Positions 6,266 to 14,901 are shown, counted from the first letter of the stretch. The stretch: 42,467 nt of DNA from Lachnospiraceae bacterium (GCA_900766925.1 CAAFXG010000630.1:1-42467); one strand, 5' to 3'. Translations and numbers: made by a program. Notes: generated from the letters alone by a model not told the origin.

Positions 6266-8680
6266 ATGAAACTAAAAAAACTAATCACAAAGTTTGCATT
6301 AATAGGTTGTCTGACATTAGCTGTTATGTTACCTGTTTGCATGGATGTATCGGCAAAGGAACTAGCTGTGAAGGAAACTGCGTTTGAAGCTAATACAAAT
6401 GTATGTAAAAGTAGCATTACATTTAACATGCTAGGTGGAAATATTAGCTTTGAGAGTGAAACAAATATAAGCGTAGGTACTATGCCGACACCTGAGGATA
6501 ATCTTATTACCGGTTTAAAGAAAAAATCTTATCTTGTAGCGACTGAAACAGGTTATATGAGGGTGTTTTATGATGGCGAGAAGGTATGCCTAGAATATTA
6601 TGATGATAATTTTGGTTTGCTTTCTAAGAAACAGATTGCCATGGAGCTTGAATACTGGGGAGGCTTTTATGCTGCAACTGATGCATACTATCTTATTGAG
6701 GGGCAGCCTAATTTGGAACAATCATTTACTAAAGAGGTTATTCGTGTTATTAAATATGACTTGAATTGGAATAAGAAAGGAACTGCGAAGCTAACAGGAG
6801 ATGAGAAACTGTTTGGTGGTGAAATAAGATATCCATTTGATTATGGTTGTGTTGAAATGACAGAAAAAGATGGAAATCTATATTTGGTTACTGGACATGA
6901 AGGCTATGTAGATGCTGAGTATGGTCAGGGACATCAAGGCTTTCTGATGTATGAAATTGATAAAAAAACAATGACCGGTAAGCTTGTTGACTGTGATTAT
7001 TGGCATTCGTTTGCACAGTATATTGATACAGATGGTAAGAATCTGTATGTATTAGAACAGAGCGAAGGTTCAAGAATGACTAAGCTTACAAAATATGATG
7101 GAACTGTTGATGAATGGTGGGGCAATTATTCGGCTGAGATAGCTACTTTGTTGAAATATGGGGGTGATCGTACCTCTGCATGGGCTATTGCATGTTATGC
7201 AAGCGTTGATGATATGGCAATTTCCGATAATAATATTCTGTGTATAGGAACATCTATAGACCAGACAAATTATGATGAGATTACCTCTGATACTCCACAT
7301 AATATTTATCTTACAACAACACCGTTGGCAAACTATTCTACAGAAGCTACTTCTTTGAAATGGATTACAAATTTTAAAGATGGTGGTGCTAGCTTTTATG
7401 GTGTTAAGCTTACTAAGGTAAATGATAATAGATTTATGATTTCCTGGGAGGAATATGACAAATCGCAAGGAATAGATACTGATGATATGTTATCAACAAG
7501 TATTCTCCACTATGTATTTATTGATGGCAATGGCAAAAAAATTAGTAAAGAATTTACGGCTGCGGCACCTATATCTGATTGTAAGCCTATTGTTAAGGGA
7601 AATAATATTGTATATTATGCATCTAATCATAATATGGTTGATTTTTATACTATCAACTCCACAACAGGTGAGTTTAAGAAAAAAGTATATAGGGTTTGTG
7701 GCGAGAATGCCACATGGAAGTATGAAAAAGGAACCCTCACTGTCTTTGGAACCGGTGAGATGCACGAGATGAAAGAGAGGAAATATAGATATCCAATTTC
7801 TTCGACAACACGAGGCTATACTTATTATGATAATGGCGAATGGTCTGGTATTAAGGATTCTACCACAAAGATTGTGGTGAAAAAGGGGATAACGGGCGTT
7901 TCTGAAAATGCTTTTAGAGGGTTCAAAAACGTAAGCGAAATAATTTTAGAGGATGGAATAAAAAGTATAGGTAAGGAAGCTTTTTATGGTTGTGAAAGTG
8001 TGAAAAAGGTTGCAATCCCTGCAAGCGTTAAAAAAATTGGCGAGGATATTTTGTGGACCGGTTCTTTTTGGATATGGGATGATGCCCATGTGATGTGTGG
8101 ATGTATATATGCTCCGTATGGCTCATATGCTATTGATTATGCAAAGAAAAATGGGGTTTCTTATTGCCTTGATCTTTCTAAGGCGAAAATTACCGGAGTA
8201 AAAGCTTCTTATGCATACAACGGCAAGACACAACAACCGGTTGTAACCGTAACTTTGGGAAAAGAAAAGTTATCACCATGGGAATATACTGTAACATACA
8301 AAAATAATAAAAAGGTCGGAAAAGCTACGATTACTATAACAGGGCAAGGTCATTATTATGGTACGGTCAAGAAGACCTTTGTTATTACTCCAAAGAGAAT
8401 GGCTATTTCCCGGATAACTTCTCCAAAAAAGAAGACAGTATTAGTTAAGTGGAAAAAGGATTCGCAGGTAACAGGCTACCAGCTTCAGTATGCATATGAT
8501 AAGAAGTTTACTACAAAAAAGAAAACAATTACTATCACCGGTGATAAAAATGTTTCCAAGAAAATCACCAAATTAAAAAGTAGACAGAAATATTATTTCA
8601 GAATGCGTTCCTATAAGCTTTTAAATGGCAAAAAGGTGTATGGCGAGTGGAGTAAAGTGAAAACGGTAAAATGTAAATAG
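6266..8680 (+). CDS. Large secreted protein with BspA-like LRR, Ig-like and FN3 domains
   Basis: An 804-residue secreted protein. A signal peptide (residues 1 to about 31, cleavage near VSA-KE) is followed by a long region (about 32-500) I do not recognise, which has many Tyr/Trp/Gly-rich beta segments. Next come two BspA-type LRR_5 repeats (about 531-600; VSENAFRGFKNVSEIILEDG, SIGKEAFYGCESVKKVAIP). A small beta domain common in Lachnospiraceae surface proteins follows (about 640-710; ITGVKASYAYNGKTQQPVVT), then a fibronectin type III domain (about 711-803; VLVKWKKDSQVTGYQLQYAY). There is no sortase motif or C-terminal helix, so it is probably released or bound non-covalently. A surface adhesion or ligand-binding role is inference. 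It is a single-gene unit with its own promoter. Confidence 0.8.
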   Translation: MKLKKLITKFALIGCLTLAVMLPVCMDVSAKELAVKETAFEANTNVCKSSITFNMLGGNISFESETNISVGTMPTPEDNLITGLKKKSYLVATETGYMRVFYDGEKVCLEYYDDNFGLLSKKQIAMELEYWGGFYAATDAYYLIEGQPNLEQSFTKEVIRVIKYDLNWNKKGTAKLTGDEKLFGGEIRYPFDYGCVEMTEKDGNLYLVTGHEGYVDAEYGQGHQGFLMYEIDKKTMTGKLVDCDYWHSFAQYIDTDGKNLYVLEQSEGSRMTKLTKYDGTVDEWWGNYSAEIATLLKYGGDRTSAWAIACYASVDDMAISDNNILCIGTSIDQTNYDEITSDTPHNIYLTTTPLANYSTEATSLKWITNFKDGGASFYGVKLTKVNDNRFMISWEEYDKSQGIDTDDMLSTSILHYVFIDGNGKKISKEFTAAAPISDCKPIVKGNNIVYYASNHNMVDFYTINSTTGEFKKKVYRVCGENATWKYEKGTLTVFGTGEMHEMKERKYRYPISSTTRGYTYYDNGEWSGIKDSTTKIVVKKGITGVSENAFRGFKNVSEIILEDGIKSIGKEAFYGCESVKKVAIPASVKKIGEDILWTGSFWIWDDAHVMCGCIYAPYGSYAIDYAKKNGVSYCLDLSKAKITGVKASYAYNGKTQQPVVTVTLGKEKLSPWEYTVTYKNNKKVGKATITITGQGHYYGTVKKTFVITPKRMAISRITSPKKKTVLVKWKKDSQVTGYQLQYAYDKKFTTKKKTITITGDKNVSKKITKLKSRQKYYFRMRSYKLLNGKKVYGEWSKVKTVKCK

Positions 8681-8714
8681 AGCCGGAATCTGTTGATTTA
8701 TTCACTTGTTATTA

Positions 8715-9548
8715 TCAGAACAAATTCTGCAATATGCAATTATCGGCTGCATTTTTCAGGCGGAAGGAAATGTTATCAGCACAGCTACAGAGATAACGAA
8801 GAATATTTTGATCGTTATCATAAAAATCCTGAATAATTTTAATAATAATGTCGGTTATTCTTTTGCTGAGATTAGATGGTGCTTCTTCTTGGATCAGATT
8901 TTGTAAATGAAGATAGTCTGATTGCCCAAAAACCTGATCTGAGATATTTTTGCCCGCAAGAATGTGAGCAATAACATTTGTAAGAACAATTTCACAAATG
9001 TTATCAATCATGAATTTATAGTTTTTATTGTATCTGTAAAGTGCTCCTGTTATATAGTCATAGGAAAAAGCTTTTAAGAATTTTTGCTCTATTCGTATAC
9101 AGCTAAGATAGGAGTAGACTCTGTCTACACCGGAATACTTGCTTAAATCATATAATATGGGATAGTCCAGTGTTAATATAGTATCCTGTGGATTATATAT
9201 AATGTTATACCATTTGAAAAATTCCGGCATACCCTTGATGATAGTATCATGAAGACAGTCATTGCCATAATCGGTGAAGTCCGGAATTATTTCATTGTAT
9301 ATATTCAGTGCGTCTTTGGATTTTTGCTTAACCAGTCTGAAACCTGACTCATATGCGTCTTGAGCAGAATAATTTACTGCTGCTATGATAGAGTAGTCGT
9401 TATGAAATTCATATTCGTTAATACAATAAATAACAGCGTTCATTAGCTGATTGGCAGTTTCATATGATATCGATGTGCTTTCTTTTGAGGTATAGCCTTC
9501 AGAAAGCTTTGCAACAATAGGGACAAGCTCGTCCATTTTATAATTCAT
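8715..9548 (-). CDS. DUF6179-like protein of unknown function
   Basis: A 277-residue protein with no signal peptide or clear membrane helix. I believe it belongs to the Clostridia-specific DUF6179 family, from general resemblance and because it sits directly behind a DUF6323-like gene, the usual partner. The start is ATG 9548 behind TTGGAGG; an in-frame TTG at 9563 overlaps that ribosome binding site and is rejected. Conserved-looking parts are YTSKESTSISYETANQLMNA and YDITKYSGVDRVYSYL-like helices near the middle. It is probably co-transcribed with the upstream gene 41 bases away and is convergent with the secreted-protein gene. Function is unknown. Confidence 0.6.
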   Translation of the reverse strand: MNYKMDELVPIVAKLSEGYTSKESTSISYETANQLMNAVIYCINEYEFHNDYSIIAAVNYSAQDAYESGFRLVKQKSKDALNIYNEIIPDFTDYGNDCLHDTIIKGMPEFFKWYNIIYNPQDTILTLDYPILYDLSKYSGVDRVYSYLSCIRIEQKFLKAFSYDYITGALYRYNKNYKFMIDNICEIVLTNVIAHILAGKNISDQVFGQSDYLHLQNLIQEEAPSNLSKRITDIIIKIIQDFYDNDQNILRYLCSCADNISFRLKNAADNCILQNLF

Positions 9549-9589
9549 AATGATTACCTCCAATATGATAATGTAATTGCTTGTTATGG

Positions 9590-10132
9590 TTATTGCCAGA
9601 AAAGTTCCTGTAATGCTTCCTTATATAGCTCATAATCCCATCGTACCTGGTTGTCAAATCTGGAATATTCTCCATAACCATCGGTCTCATGATAACCTCT
9701 GTAGCCTGCCCTTATAGCCTGGGCAAAATCAGAAAGGCAGGTGTTCTCAAGATAGTCGAGGTCACCGAAGCATAGCTGTTCGAATTGTTCTCTCATAAGA
9801 TGCAGCAGCTCATCATCTGTTATTTCATCATTCATTTCATTTTTAAATAAGTAGAAAATATCCTGCAACCGTACAATTGTGTCCACATAATTATTATGAT
9901 CAATATAACTTGAATCACAAAATTCGCGTATAATCTTTGGGACAATGCTATCGGAAAATTCTATACGTCTCTGTTCCTTTAATGCAGCGTTCCTTTTTTC
10001 CATAATTAGTGCTGCATCTTGTTCGGTTAGTGTAAGACCGAATTGTTCTGTGTACTGATTTGTGTCAACAACCTTTGCTAGCTGATTTTTATTTTGGAAT
10101 AAATCAAGCCAGTTATTATCTGTGTGCTCCAT
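9590..10132 (-). CDS. DUF6323-like protein of unknown function
   Basis: A 180-residue soluble, acidic protein. The stretch FGLTLTEQDAALIMEKRNAA, then RIEFSDSIVPKIIREFCDS, YIDHNNYVDTIVRLQDIFYL and FKNEMNDEITDDELLHLM, match my memory of DUF6323 proteins of Clostridia. It is the first gene of a two-gene minus-strand unit with the DUF6179-like gene and carries a weak GGGGG ribosome binding site before ATG 10132. The pair recurs together in Clostridia, so they probably act in one process. No motif points to an enzyme, and I give no function. Confidence 0.65.
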   Translation of the reverse strand: MEHTDNNWLDLFQNKNQLAKVVDTNQYTEQFGLTLTEQDAALIMEKRNAALKEQRRIEFSDSIVPKIIREFCDSSYIDHNNYVDTIVRLQDIFYLFKNEMNDEITDDELLHLMREQFEQLCFGDLDYLENTCLSDFAQAIRAGYRGYHETDGYGEYSRFDNQVRWDYELYKEALQELFWQ

Positions 10133-10188
10133 GTAAAATCCCCCTATATAATTTGTATCATTTTTCCTGGATGTCAGGTCATTTTAGC

Positions 10189-10217
10189 ACTATAATGAAA
10201 GTCTTTACAGACTTGAA
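10189..10217 (-). promoter_or_regulatory. Possible promoter of the DUF6323/DUF6179 pair
   Basis: On the minus strand TTCAAG (10217-10212), 17 bases, TATAGT (10194-10189). The -35 box is weak. This gives a leader of about 50 bases. Confidence 0.4.
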
Positions 10218-10251
10218 TTTTTGACGATTTTGTGGTAATATAATTACAAAC

Positions 10252-10300
10252 AAGAGGTTGTTTAGCTGATAATTTAGTTGAATAGCCTCTTATTTTTTAT
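10252..10300. other. Imperfect hairpin in the DUF6323 to tRNA gap
   Basis: AAGAGG and CCTCTT arms enclose TAGCT/AGTTGA-like pairing, followed on the plus strand by a T-rich tract. It could be a weak terminator; no plus-strand gene ends nearby. The remainder of 10133-10397 shows no gene. Confidence 0.35.
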
Positions 10301-10414
10301 GTGGAATTTGCACAATAAGAAATGTATAAGGGGATATGTAATCCAATCCGGAGGAAAAAACAAATAAGAAAAAGAATTTCTGTGGTAGAAAAATAAAGCG
10401 GGAGATGGGGTGAT

Positions 10415-10495
10415 AGGCGCCGGTGGCGCCTGTTTATCGCCGACCGAGCCGGAAGGCGAGACCTTGAATCCGGGTTCAAGAGGCGTAGCCTCTTG
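10415..10495. repeat. Cluster of GC-rich palindromes beside tRNA-Leu
   Basis: Consecutive inverted repeats are AGGCGCC-GGT-GGCGCCT, TCGCC/GGCGA arms, CTTGAA-TCCGGG-TTCAAG and CAAGAGGC-GTA-GCCTCTTG. The composition is far more GC-rich than the flanks. It has no coding potential. It looks like a REP-type or composite palindromic element. Confidence 0.5.
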
Positions 10496-10496
10496 A

Positions 10497-10532
10497 TAAA
10501 AAAACATCAGGTTATAAACCTGATGTTTTTTT
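10497..10532 (-). terminator. Terminator of tRNA-Leu (bidirectional)
   Basis: A stem of at least 13 bases (10501-10513 with 10517-10529) around a three-base loop, flanked by A-runs and T-runs on both sides. It lies five bases after the tRNA 3' end in the minus direction. Confidence 0.85.
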
Positions 10533-10537
10533 ATAAT

Positions 10538-10620
10538 GCGGGAGATGGGACTTGAACCCACACGACGTTGCCATCACTAGATCCTTAGTCTAGCCTGTCT
10601 GCCAATTCCAGCACTCCCGC
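10538..10620 (-). tRNA. tRNA-Leu, anticodon AAG
   Basis: An 83-base class II tRNA on the minus strand. The acceptor stem is GCGGGAG/CTCCCGC. The anticodon arm reads CTAGA-CTAAGGA-TCTAG, so the anticodon is AAG (Leu, CUU). It has a long variable arm, and the T arm contains GGTTCAAGTCC. CCA is not encoded. A34 would need conversion to inosine by TadA to read CUC and CUA. The end of the gene is duplicated at 10398. Confidence 0.93.
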
Positions 10621-10712
10621 ATTCATATTAAGTTTGCATATCGCTATTGGCTCAACGCAAGTGATATAATAACATTATGAAAAAAGAATGTCAACACTTT
10701 TTTTACAAAATA

Positions 10713-10741
10713 TTGCAGATTTTTTTTTGACGCGTTATAAT
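10713..10741 (+). promoter_or_regulatory. Promoter of the O-antigen-ligase-like gene
   Basis: TTGCAG (10713-10718), 17 bases, TATAAT (10736-10741). Confidence 0.6.
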
Positions 10742-10771
10742 GCAGATAATCTAAAATAAGTGAGGCGTATT

Positions 10772-12319
10772 ATGACAGAAAATAAAAATGATAAGATTAA
10801 TATGGTGGACAACAGCGTTGTGAATGTTGCTGTTTATCTGTATCTAATGTTGATTTTTGGTGTATATCCGTGGATTATGGATGATAAGTATTTTAATATA
10901 ACCATAACAAGATATAAATTCTTTACAACTGCGTCTATGATATTTGTTCTGGTGGTTTTCTTCGGGTATGCGACAGAGTATTTCGTTATGAGATATTCTA
11001 ACCGGAAGAAGCTGTTTATTTACAAGGATGATATAGCTTTTTACAAAAAACCTGATTTCTGGATGATAATGTTTCTGGCGTCAAATCTGTTCGCGTGGAT
11101 TGTATCTGAAGATAAGAAGCTTGCCTTTACAGGTGAGAGTGGCAGATATATGGGCTTATATATTTACCTTGCGGCAACATTGGTATTTTTGTTTATTGCC
11201 AATAACAATAATGTGGTTGAACCTATATTTGCCCTGTTTGCCATAACAGTATTCTTTTCTTATGTGGTCGCAATTTTTCAGCATCTGGGTATTGATTTCA
11301 TGGGATACAGAGATGGAATTTCGCAAAAACAGTATGACATTTTTATGTCAACATTTGGCAATATAAACATTTTTGCAAGCTTTCTGGCACTCAGTATACC
11401 TGTTTTTGTGTGCCTGTTCGTATTTTCCGATGAAGTATTTTATAAAATTATAAGTGGAGTTGTTCTTGTAGGCGGCGGAATGTCTCTGATGATTGCAAAC
11501 AGTGACAGTGGGTATTTTGGAGCATTGGTGGCATGTGTGTTCATTTTCTTTATGGCGTTCTACCATGGAAGGACGGTTAAATACTTATTGGCAATGCTTT
11601 GTCTGGCTGTGGGCAATCTGGGAGTTGTGCTACTGAATAAATGCGTGATTAAGAATTACGATAAAAGAGGTGGTGTGGCCGAGGCAATGGACAGGCTTGA
11701 TTTGGCAATTCTAATTATTTTGGCGTTGGCATTTGTCTGCCTGATTATTTACATATTGAAGAATGTTGGCATATTAACTGATAGCATTAACAGGAAACGA
11801 GCAATTATAATTATGGCAGGTGTGCTAATATTTGCATTAGTGGTATTTGTTCTATATGGTGTAACCAATAAAAAGTCACTGTTCGTTTTTAATTATAAAT
11901 GGGGAACATACAGAGGATATATATGGACTAAATGCGTCGAGCTGTTTAAGGATGCACCTGTTATTAATAAGCTTTTTGGATACGGGAATGAATCTGTCAA
12001 GTCATTGATGTTAAGTAATTTCAGTATTGAAATGAAGGAGATAACGGGTAAGACCTACGATAATGCACATAACGAATTGTTGCAGTACCTGCTCACAACA
12101 GGTCTGCTTGGACTGATAAGTTATATAGGTCTGGTTGTCAGTTCATTTGTATATATTTTAAAGCGGTGTGCAAATAATCTTGTGGCATATGTATCATTGG
12201 CTGCTGTTACCGGGTATTTCTTTCAGTCGTTGATTAATCTGAACCAGCCGATTACTACACCTTTTATATTTGTCTTTATGGCACTTGGAATTGGGAATGT
12301 CAGAAATAAATATTCTTAG
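10772..12319 (+). CDS. O-antigen ligase / polysaccharide polymerase-like membrane protein
   Basis: A 515-residue polytopic membrane protein with about 11-12 hydrophobic segments. Near residue 425 it has the Wzy_C/O-antigen ligase signature YDNAHNELLQYLLTTGLLGL, with an outward loop (about 360-425) before it. Proteins of this family join or polymerise sugar chains on lipid carriers; in Gram-positives they may act on exopolysaccharide or cell-wall glycans. The start is ATG 10772 behind TGAGG; a GTG at 10760 is in frame but overlaps that site. It is the first gene of a probable unit with the antiporter 11 bases downstream. No glycosyltransferase genes lie nearby, so its substrate cannot be told. 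Confidence 0.75.
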   Translation: MTENKNDKINMVDNSVVNVAVYLYLMLIFGVYPWIMDDKYFNITITRYKFFTTASMIFVLVVFFGYATEYFVMRYSNRKKLFIYKDDIAFYKKPDFWMIMFLASNLFAWIVSEDKKLAFTGESGRYMGLYIYLAATLVFLFIANNNNVVEPIFALFAITVFFSYVVAIFQHLGIDFMGYRDGISQKQYDIFMSTFGNINIFASFLALSIPVFVCLFVFSDEVFYKIISGVVLVGGGMSLMIANSDSGYFGALVACVFIFFMAFYHGRTVKYLLAMLCLAVGNLGVVLLNKCVIKNYDKRGGVAEAMDRLDLAILIILALAFVCLIIYILKNVGILTDSINRKRAIIIMAGVLIFALVVFVLYGVTNKKSLFVFNYKWGTYRGYIWTKCVELFKDAPVINKLFGYGNESVKSLMLSNFSIEMKEITGKTYDNAHNELLQYLLTTGLLGLISYIGLVVSSFVYILKRCANNLVAYVSLAAVTGYFFQSLINLNQPITTPFIFVFMALGIGNVRNKYS

Positions 12320-12330
12320 GAGGATTTTTT

Positions 12331-13542
12331 ATGCTGACCAGTATTTCTCTGATTTTTTTGTGTGGCTTATTGCTTGGGGGATTTTTTAAATTACTAAGAC
12401 TTCCCAGCTTGATTGGTATGATAATTACAGGCATGGTTTTAGGACCGCACATGCTTAATTTGCTTGATGATTCAATAATGAGTATATCGTATGATTTGAG
12501 GCAGATTGCGCTGGTAATCATACTTACAAGGGCGGGTCTTTCTCTAAATATTGCAGATTTGAAGAAGGTTGGCAGACCGGCAGTTCTCATGTGCTTTGTT
12601 CCTGCCTGCTTTGAAATAGTTGGAGCTGTTTTGCTTGCACCGCGATTTTTGAATGTAACCGTGGCTGAGGCTGCACTTATGGGAAGTGTAATTGCGGCGG
12701 TGTCACCGGCGGTAATCGTTCCGAGAATGATTAAGCTTATTGAGGAAGGATATGGAAAGGAACATAGTATACCTCAGTTAATTCTTGCCGGTGCGTCTGT
12801 AGATGATGTGTTTGTAATTGTTATGTTTACTGCATTTTCAGGCCTTGTTGCAGGGAACCGGGCCATTTCGGCGGTGAGCTTTGTTCAAGTTCCAATATCT
12901 ATTGTACTTGGTATAGTGACCGGAAGTTTATTGGGATTAATTTTGATTTTCTTCTTTAAGAAAGTGCATATAAGGGATTCGGTTAAGCTTATAATAATTA
13001 TAAGTCTGTCATTTCTTTTGCTTCAGATGCAGGACAGCCTCGAAGGTGTTGTACCGTTTTCAGGGCTGATTGCAATTATGAGTGTTGGAATAATCCTGAA
13101 GCAAAGGTATGACGTCCTTGCGATAAGATTATCAGGGAAATATAATAAGCTCTGGGTGGCTGCAGAAATTATGCTTTTTGTGCTTGTTGGTGCCACAGTA
13201 GATTTAAATTATGCAGTGTCAGAGGGAGCAATGGCGATAGTCCTTGTGCTTGGCACTCTGATATTCAGAATGGCAGGAGTGTTGTGCTGTCTTATTAAGA
13301 CACAGCTCACTCTTAAGGAAAGATTATTTTGTATGCTGGCATATATACCAAAGGCAACCGTACAGGCCTCTATAGGTGCAATTCCTCTTACAATGGGGCT
13401 TTTTTGTGGCGATATGGTTCTTACGGTTGCGGTGCTGTCAATTCTTATTACAGCTCCGATGGGTGCAATTTGTGTAGATTTATTGCACGATAAGTTATTG
13501 GAAAAAAATAAACCAATGGAGGAAAATAATTATGGCATTTAA
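12331..13542 (+). CDS. Cation:proton antiporter (CPA family, NapA/Kef-like)
   Basis: A 403-residue membrane protein with about 12 helices. It has the N-terminal GxIxxGxxLGP-like motif (IGMIITGMVLGPHMLNLL) and the ion-binding pair Asp158-Asp159 in ASVDDVFVIVMF, as in NapA/Kef-type sodium or potassium/proton antiporters. The segment AAVSPAVIVPRM matches the unwound helix region of the family. There is no C-terminal TrkA_N domain. It follows the O-antigen-ligase-like gene by 11 bases, with AGGAGG before ATG 12331, and overlaps the next gene by 11 bases. Family knowledge supports a role in pH and ion homeostasis; the ion is not known. Confidence 0.85.
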   Translation: MLTSISLIFLCGLLLGGFFKLLRLPSLIGMIITGMVLGPHMLNLLDDSIMSISYDLRQIALVIILTRAGLSLNIADLKKVGRPAVLMCFVPACFEIVGAVLLAPRFLNVTVAEAALMGSVIAAVSPAVIVPRMIKLIEEGYGKEHSIPQLILAGASVDDVFVIVMFTAFSGLVAGNRAISAVSFVQVPISIVLGIVTGSLLGLILIFFFKKVHIRDSVKLIIIISLSFLLLQMQDSLEGVVPFSGLIAIMSVGIILKQRYDVLAIRLSGKYNKLWVAAEIMLFVLVGATVDLNYAVSEGAMAIVLVLGTLIFRMAGVLCCLIKTQLTLKERLFCMLAYIPKATVQASIGAIPLTMGLFCGDMVLTVAVLSILITAPMGAICVDLLHDKLLEKNKPMEENNYGI

Positions 13543-13765
13543 CCCAATGATTTTAATGAAAATGAAAGGAATGTTTGAACGCTTTCAGACAAATCATCCC
13601 AAGATTCCTATGTTTTTTCAGGCTGCTTCTAAGACCATCGATGAGGGTACAATAATAGAAATTAATGTTACAACATCAGAGGGGAAAACTCTTTGTACTA
13701 ACATGAAGGTCAACTCAGATGATATTGAGCTTGTAAAAGAAATAAAGGAGCTTATAAAAAAATAG
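13532..13765 (+). CDS. Small conserved-looking protein of unknown function
   Basis: A 77-residue soluble protein. It overlaps the antiporter end by 11 bases and has GGAGG before ATG 13532, so it is very likely translated. It begins MAFNPMILMKMKGMFERFQT and has a predicted beta-strand part, GTIIEINVTTSEGKTLCTNM, then a basic helix. Its stop codon TAG overlaps the next start codon GTG by one base, suggesting translational coupling with nspC. I do not recognise the family. It may be a small accessory of the antiporter or simply a co-transcribed gene. Confidence 0.7.
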   Translation: MAFNPMILMKMKGMFERFQTNHPKIPMFFQAASKTIDEGTIIEINVTTSEGKTLCTNMKVNSDDIELVKEIKELIKK

Positions 13766-14901
13766 TGGATAATATGGATATAAATACAATTAATACACCG
13801 GCATATGTGGTGGACAGGGACAAATTAATAAGGAATCTTGAAATACTAAAATATGTTCAGGATGAAACCGGAGCAAAAATTCTTCTTGCCCAGAAGGCTT
13901 TTTCGATGTATTCATTATATCCTTTGATTGGTGAGTATCTGGCAGGAACAGCAGCAAGCGGTCTTTTTGAAGCAAAACTTGGACATGAGGAGATGCCGAA
14001 TCGTGAAACGCATGTTTTTTCTCCGGCATATGGAGATGATGAGATAAAGGAGCTTGTGACATTTTGCAATCACATTGTTTTTAACAGTCCGGCACAATGG
14101 AACAGGTTTAAGGATATTGTTGCTTCATCAGGACGGAATATAAAATGTGGTATCAGAATTAATCCTGAGTACGCGGAAATAGAGACTGATATTTATAATC
14201 CGTGTATTGCAGGCTCAAGACTTGGAACGATTAGGTCTGTTTTGGATGAGTCAGATATTACCGGAATTACCGGAATTCATTTCCATACACTATGTGAGCA
14301 GGGAGCTGATGTACTGGCTAGAACTCTTGATGTTGTTGAGGATAAATTTGCGGATTATCTGGAGCGCATGGAGTGGATTAATCTTGGAGGAGGTCATCAC
14401 ATAACAAAGGAGGGCTATGATGTCGAACTTCTTATAAGTAGGATTAAGCGCTTGCAGGAGCGTTTTGGTGTTCAGGTTTATCTTGAACCGGGTGAGGCAG
14501 TTGCGCTTAACGCAGGGTATTTGGTCACGACGGTGAGGGAAGTTCTGGAAAATGGAATTAGGCTTGCGATTCTCGATACCTCGGCAGCGTGTCACATGCC
14601 CGATGTACTTGAAATGCCATATAGACCGGAGATTATTGATGCCGGAAAACCCGGTGAAAAGGAATATACGTATAGATTTGGCGGTCCAACCTGTCTGGCA
14701 GGAGATATAATTGGTGACTATTCCTTTGACAAACCTCTGAAGGTGGGAGACAGGCTTATTTTCCTTGACATGGCAATATACAGCATGGTTAAAAATAATA
14801 CCTTCAATGGTATGCCTCTTCCCGATATATGCCTGAAATCGGGAGATGAAGTGACGGTTGTTAAGCATTTTGGGTATGAGGATTTTAAAATGAGGTTGTA
14901 A
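13765..14901 (+). CDS. nspC: Carboxynorspermidine decarboxylase
   Basis: A 378-residue PLP enzyme of the alanine-racemase-fold decarboxylases. It decarboxylates carboxy(nor)spermidine to (nor)spermidine, the last step of the alternative polyamine route. Lys44 in LLAQKAFSMYSLYP is the PLP lysine. HFHTLCEQGAD, WINLGGGHHI, YLEPGEAV and the C-terminal LDTSAACHMPDVLEMPYRP are NspC family segments, and length is normal. GTG 13765 overlaps the previous stop codon; ATG 13774 is an alternative start. The usual partner, carboxyspermidine dehydrogenase, is not in the window, so nspC is separated from its pathway here. Confidence 0.92.
   Translation: MDNMDINTINTPAYVVDRDKLIRNLEILKYVQDETGAKILLAQKAFSMYSLYPLIGEYLAGTAASGLFEAKLGHEEMPNRETHVFSPAYGDDEIKELVTFCNHIVFNSPAQWNRFKDIVASSGRNIKCGIRINPEYAEIETDIYNPCIAGSRLGTIRSVLDESDITGITGIHFHTLCEQGADVLARTLDVVEDKFADYLERMEWINLGGGHHITKEGYDVELLISRIKRLQERFGVQVYLEPGEAVALNAGYLVTTVREVLENGIRLAILDTSAACHMPDVLEMPYRPEIIDAGKPGEKEYTYRFGGPTCLAGDIIGDYSFDKPLKVGDRLIFLDMAIYSMVKNNTFNGMPLPDICLKSGDEVTVVKHFGYEDFKMRL

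Larger units (their letters stand above)
10398..10549. repeat. Direct repeat of the tRNA-Leu 3' end (att-like)
   Basis: GCGGGAGATGGG occurs at 10398-10409 and again at 10538-10549, where it is the 3' end of the tRNA-Leu gene. Both copies are preceded by ATAA plus one base. The copies are 140 bases apart, in the same orientation. A duplicated tRNA 3' end is what integrases leave at attachment sites. Confidence 0.5.

Noticed and set aside
10226..10255. TTGACG with TATAAT on the plus strand as a promoter
   Set aside because: The spacing is only about 12 bases, too short for sigma-A, and no plus-strand gene follows.
10274..10561. Minus-strand open frame across the palindrome cluster
   Set aside because: It runs through the palindromes, the terminator and the tRNA 3' end, has no family resemblance and no ribosome binding site.
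13765..14901. Diaminopimelate decarboxylase or ornithine decarboxylase for the PLP enzyme
   Set aside because: The C-terminal AACHMPDVLEMPYRP region and overall length fit carboxynorspermidine decarboxylase rather than LysA or SpeC.
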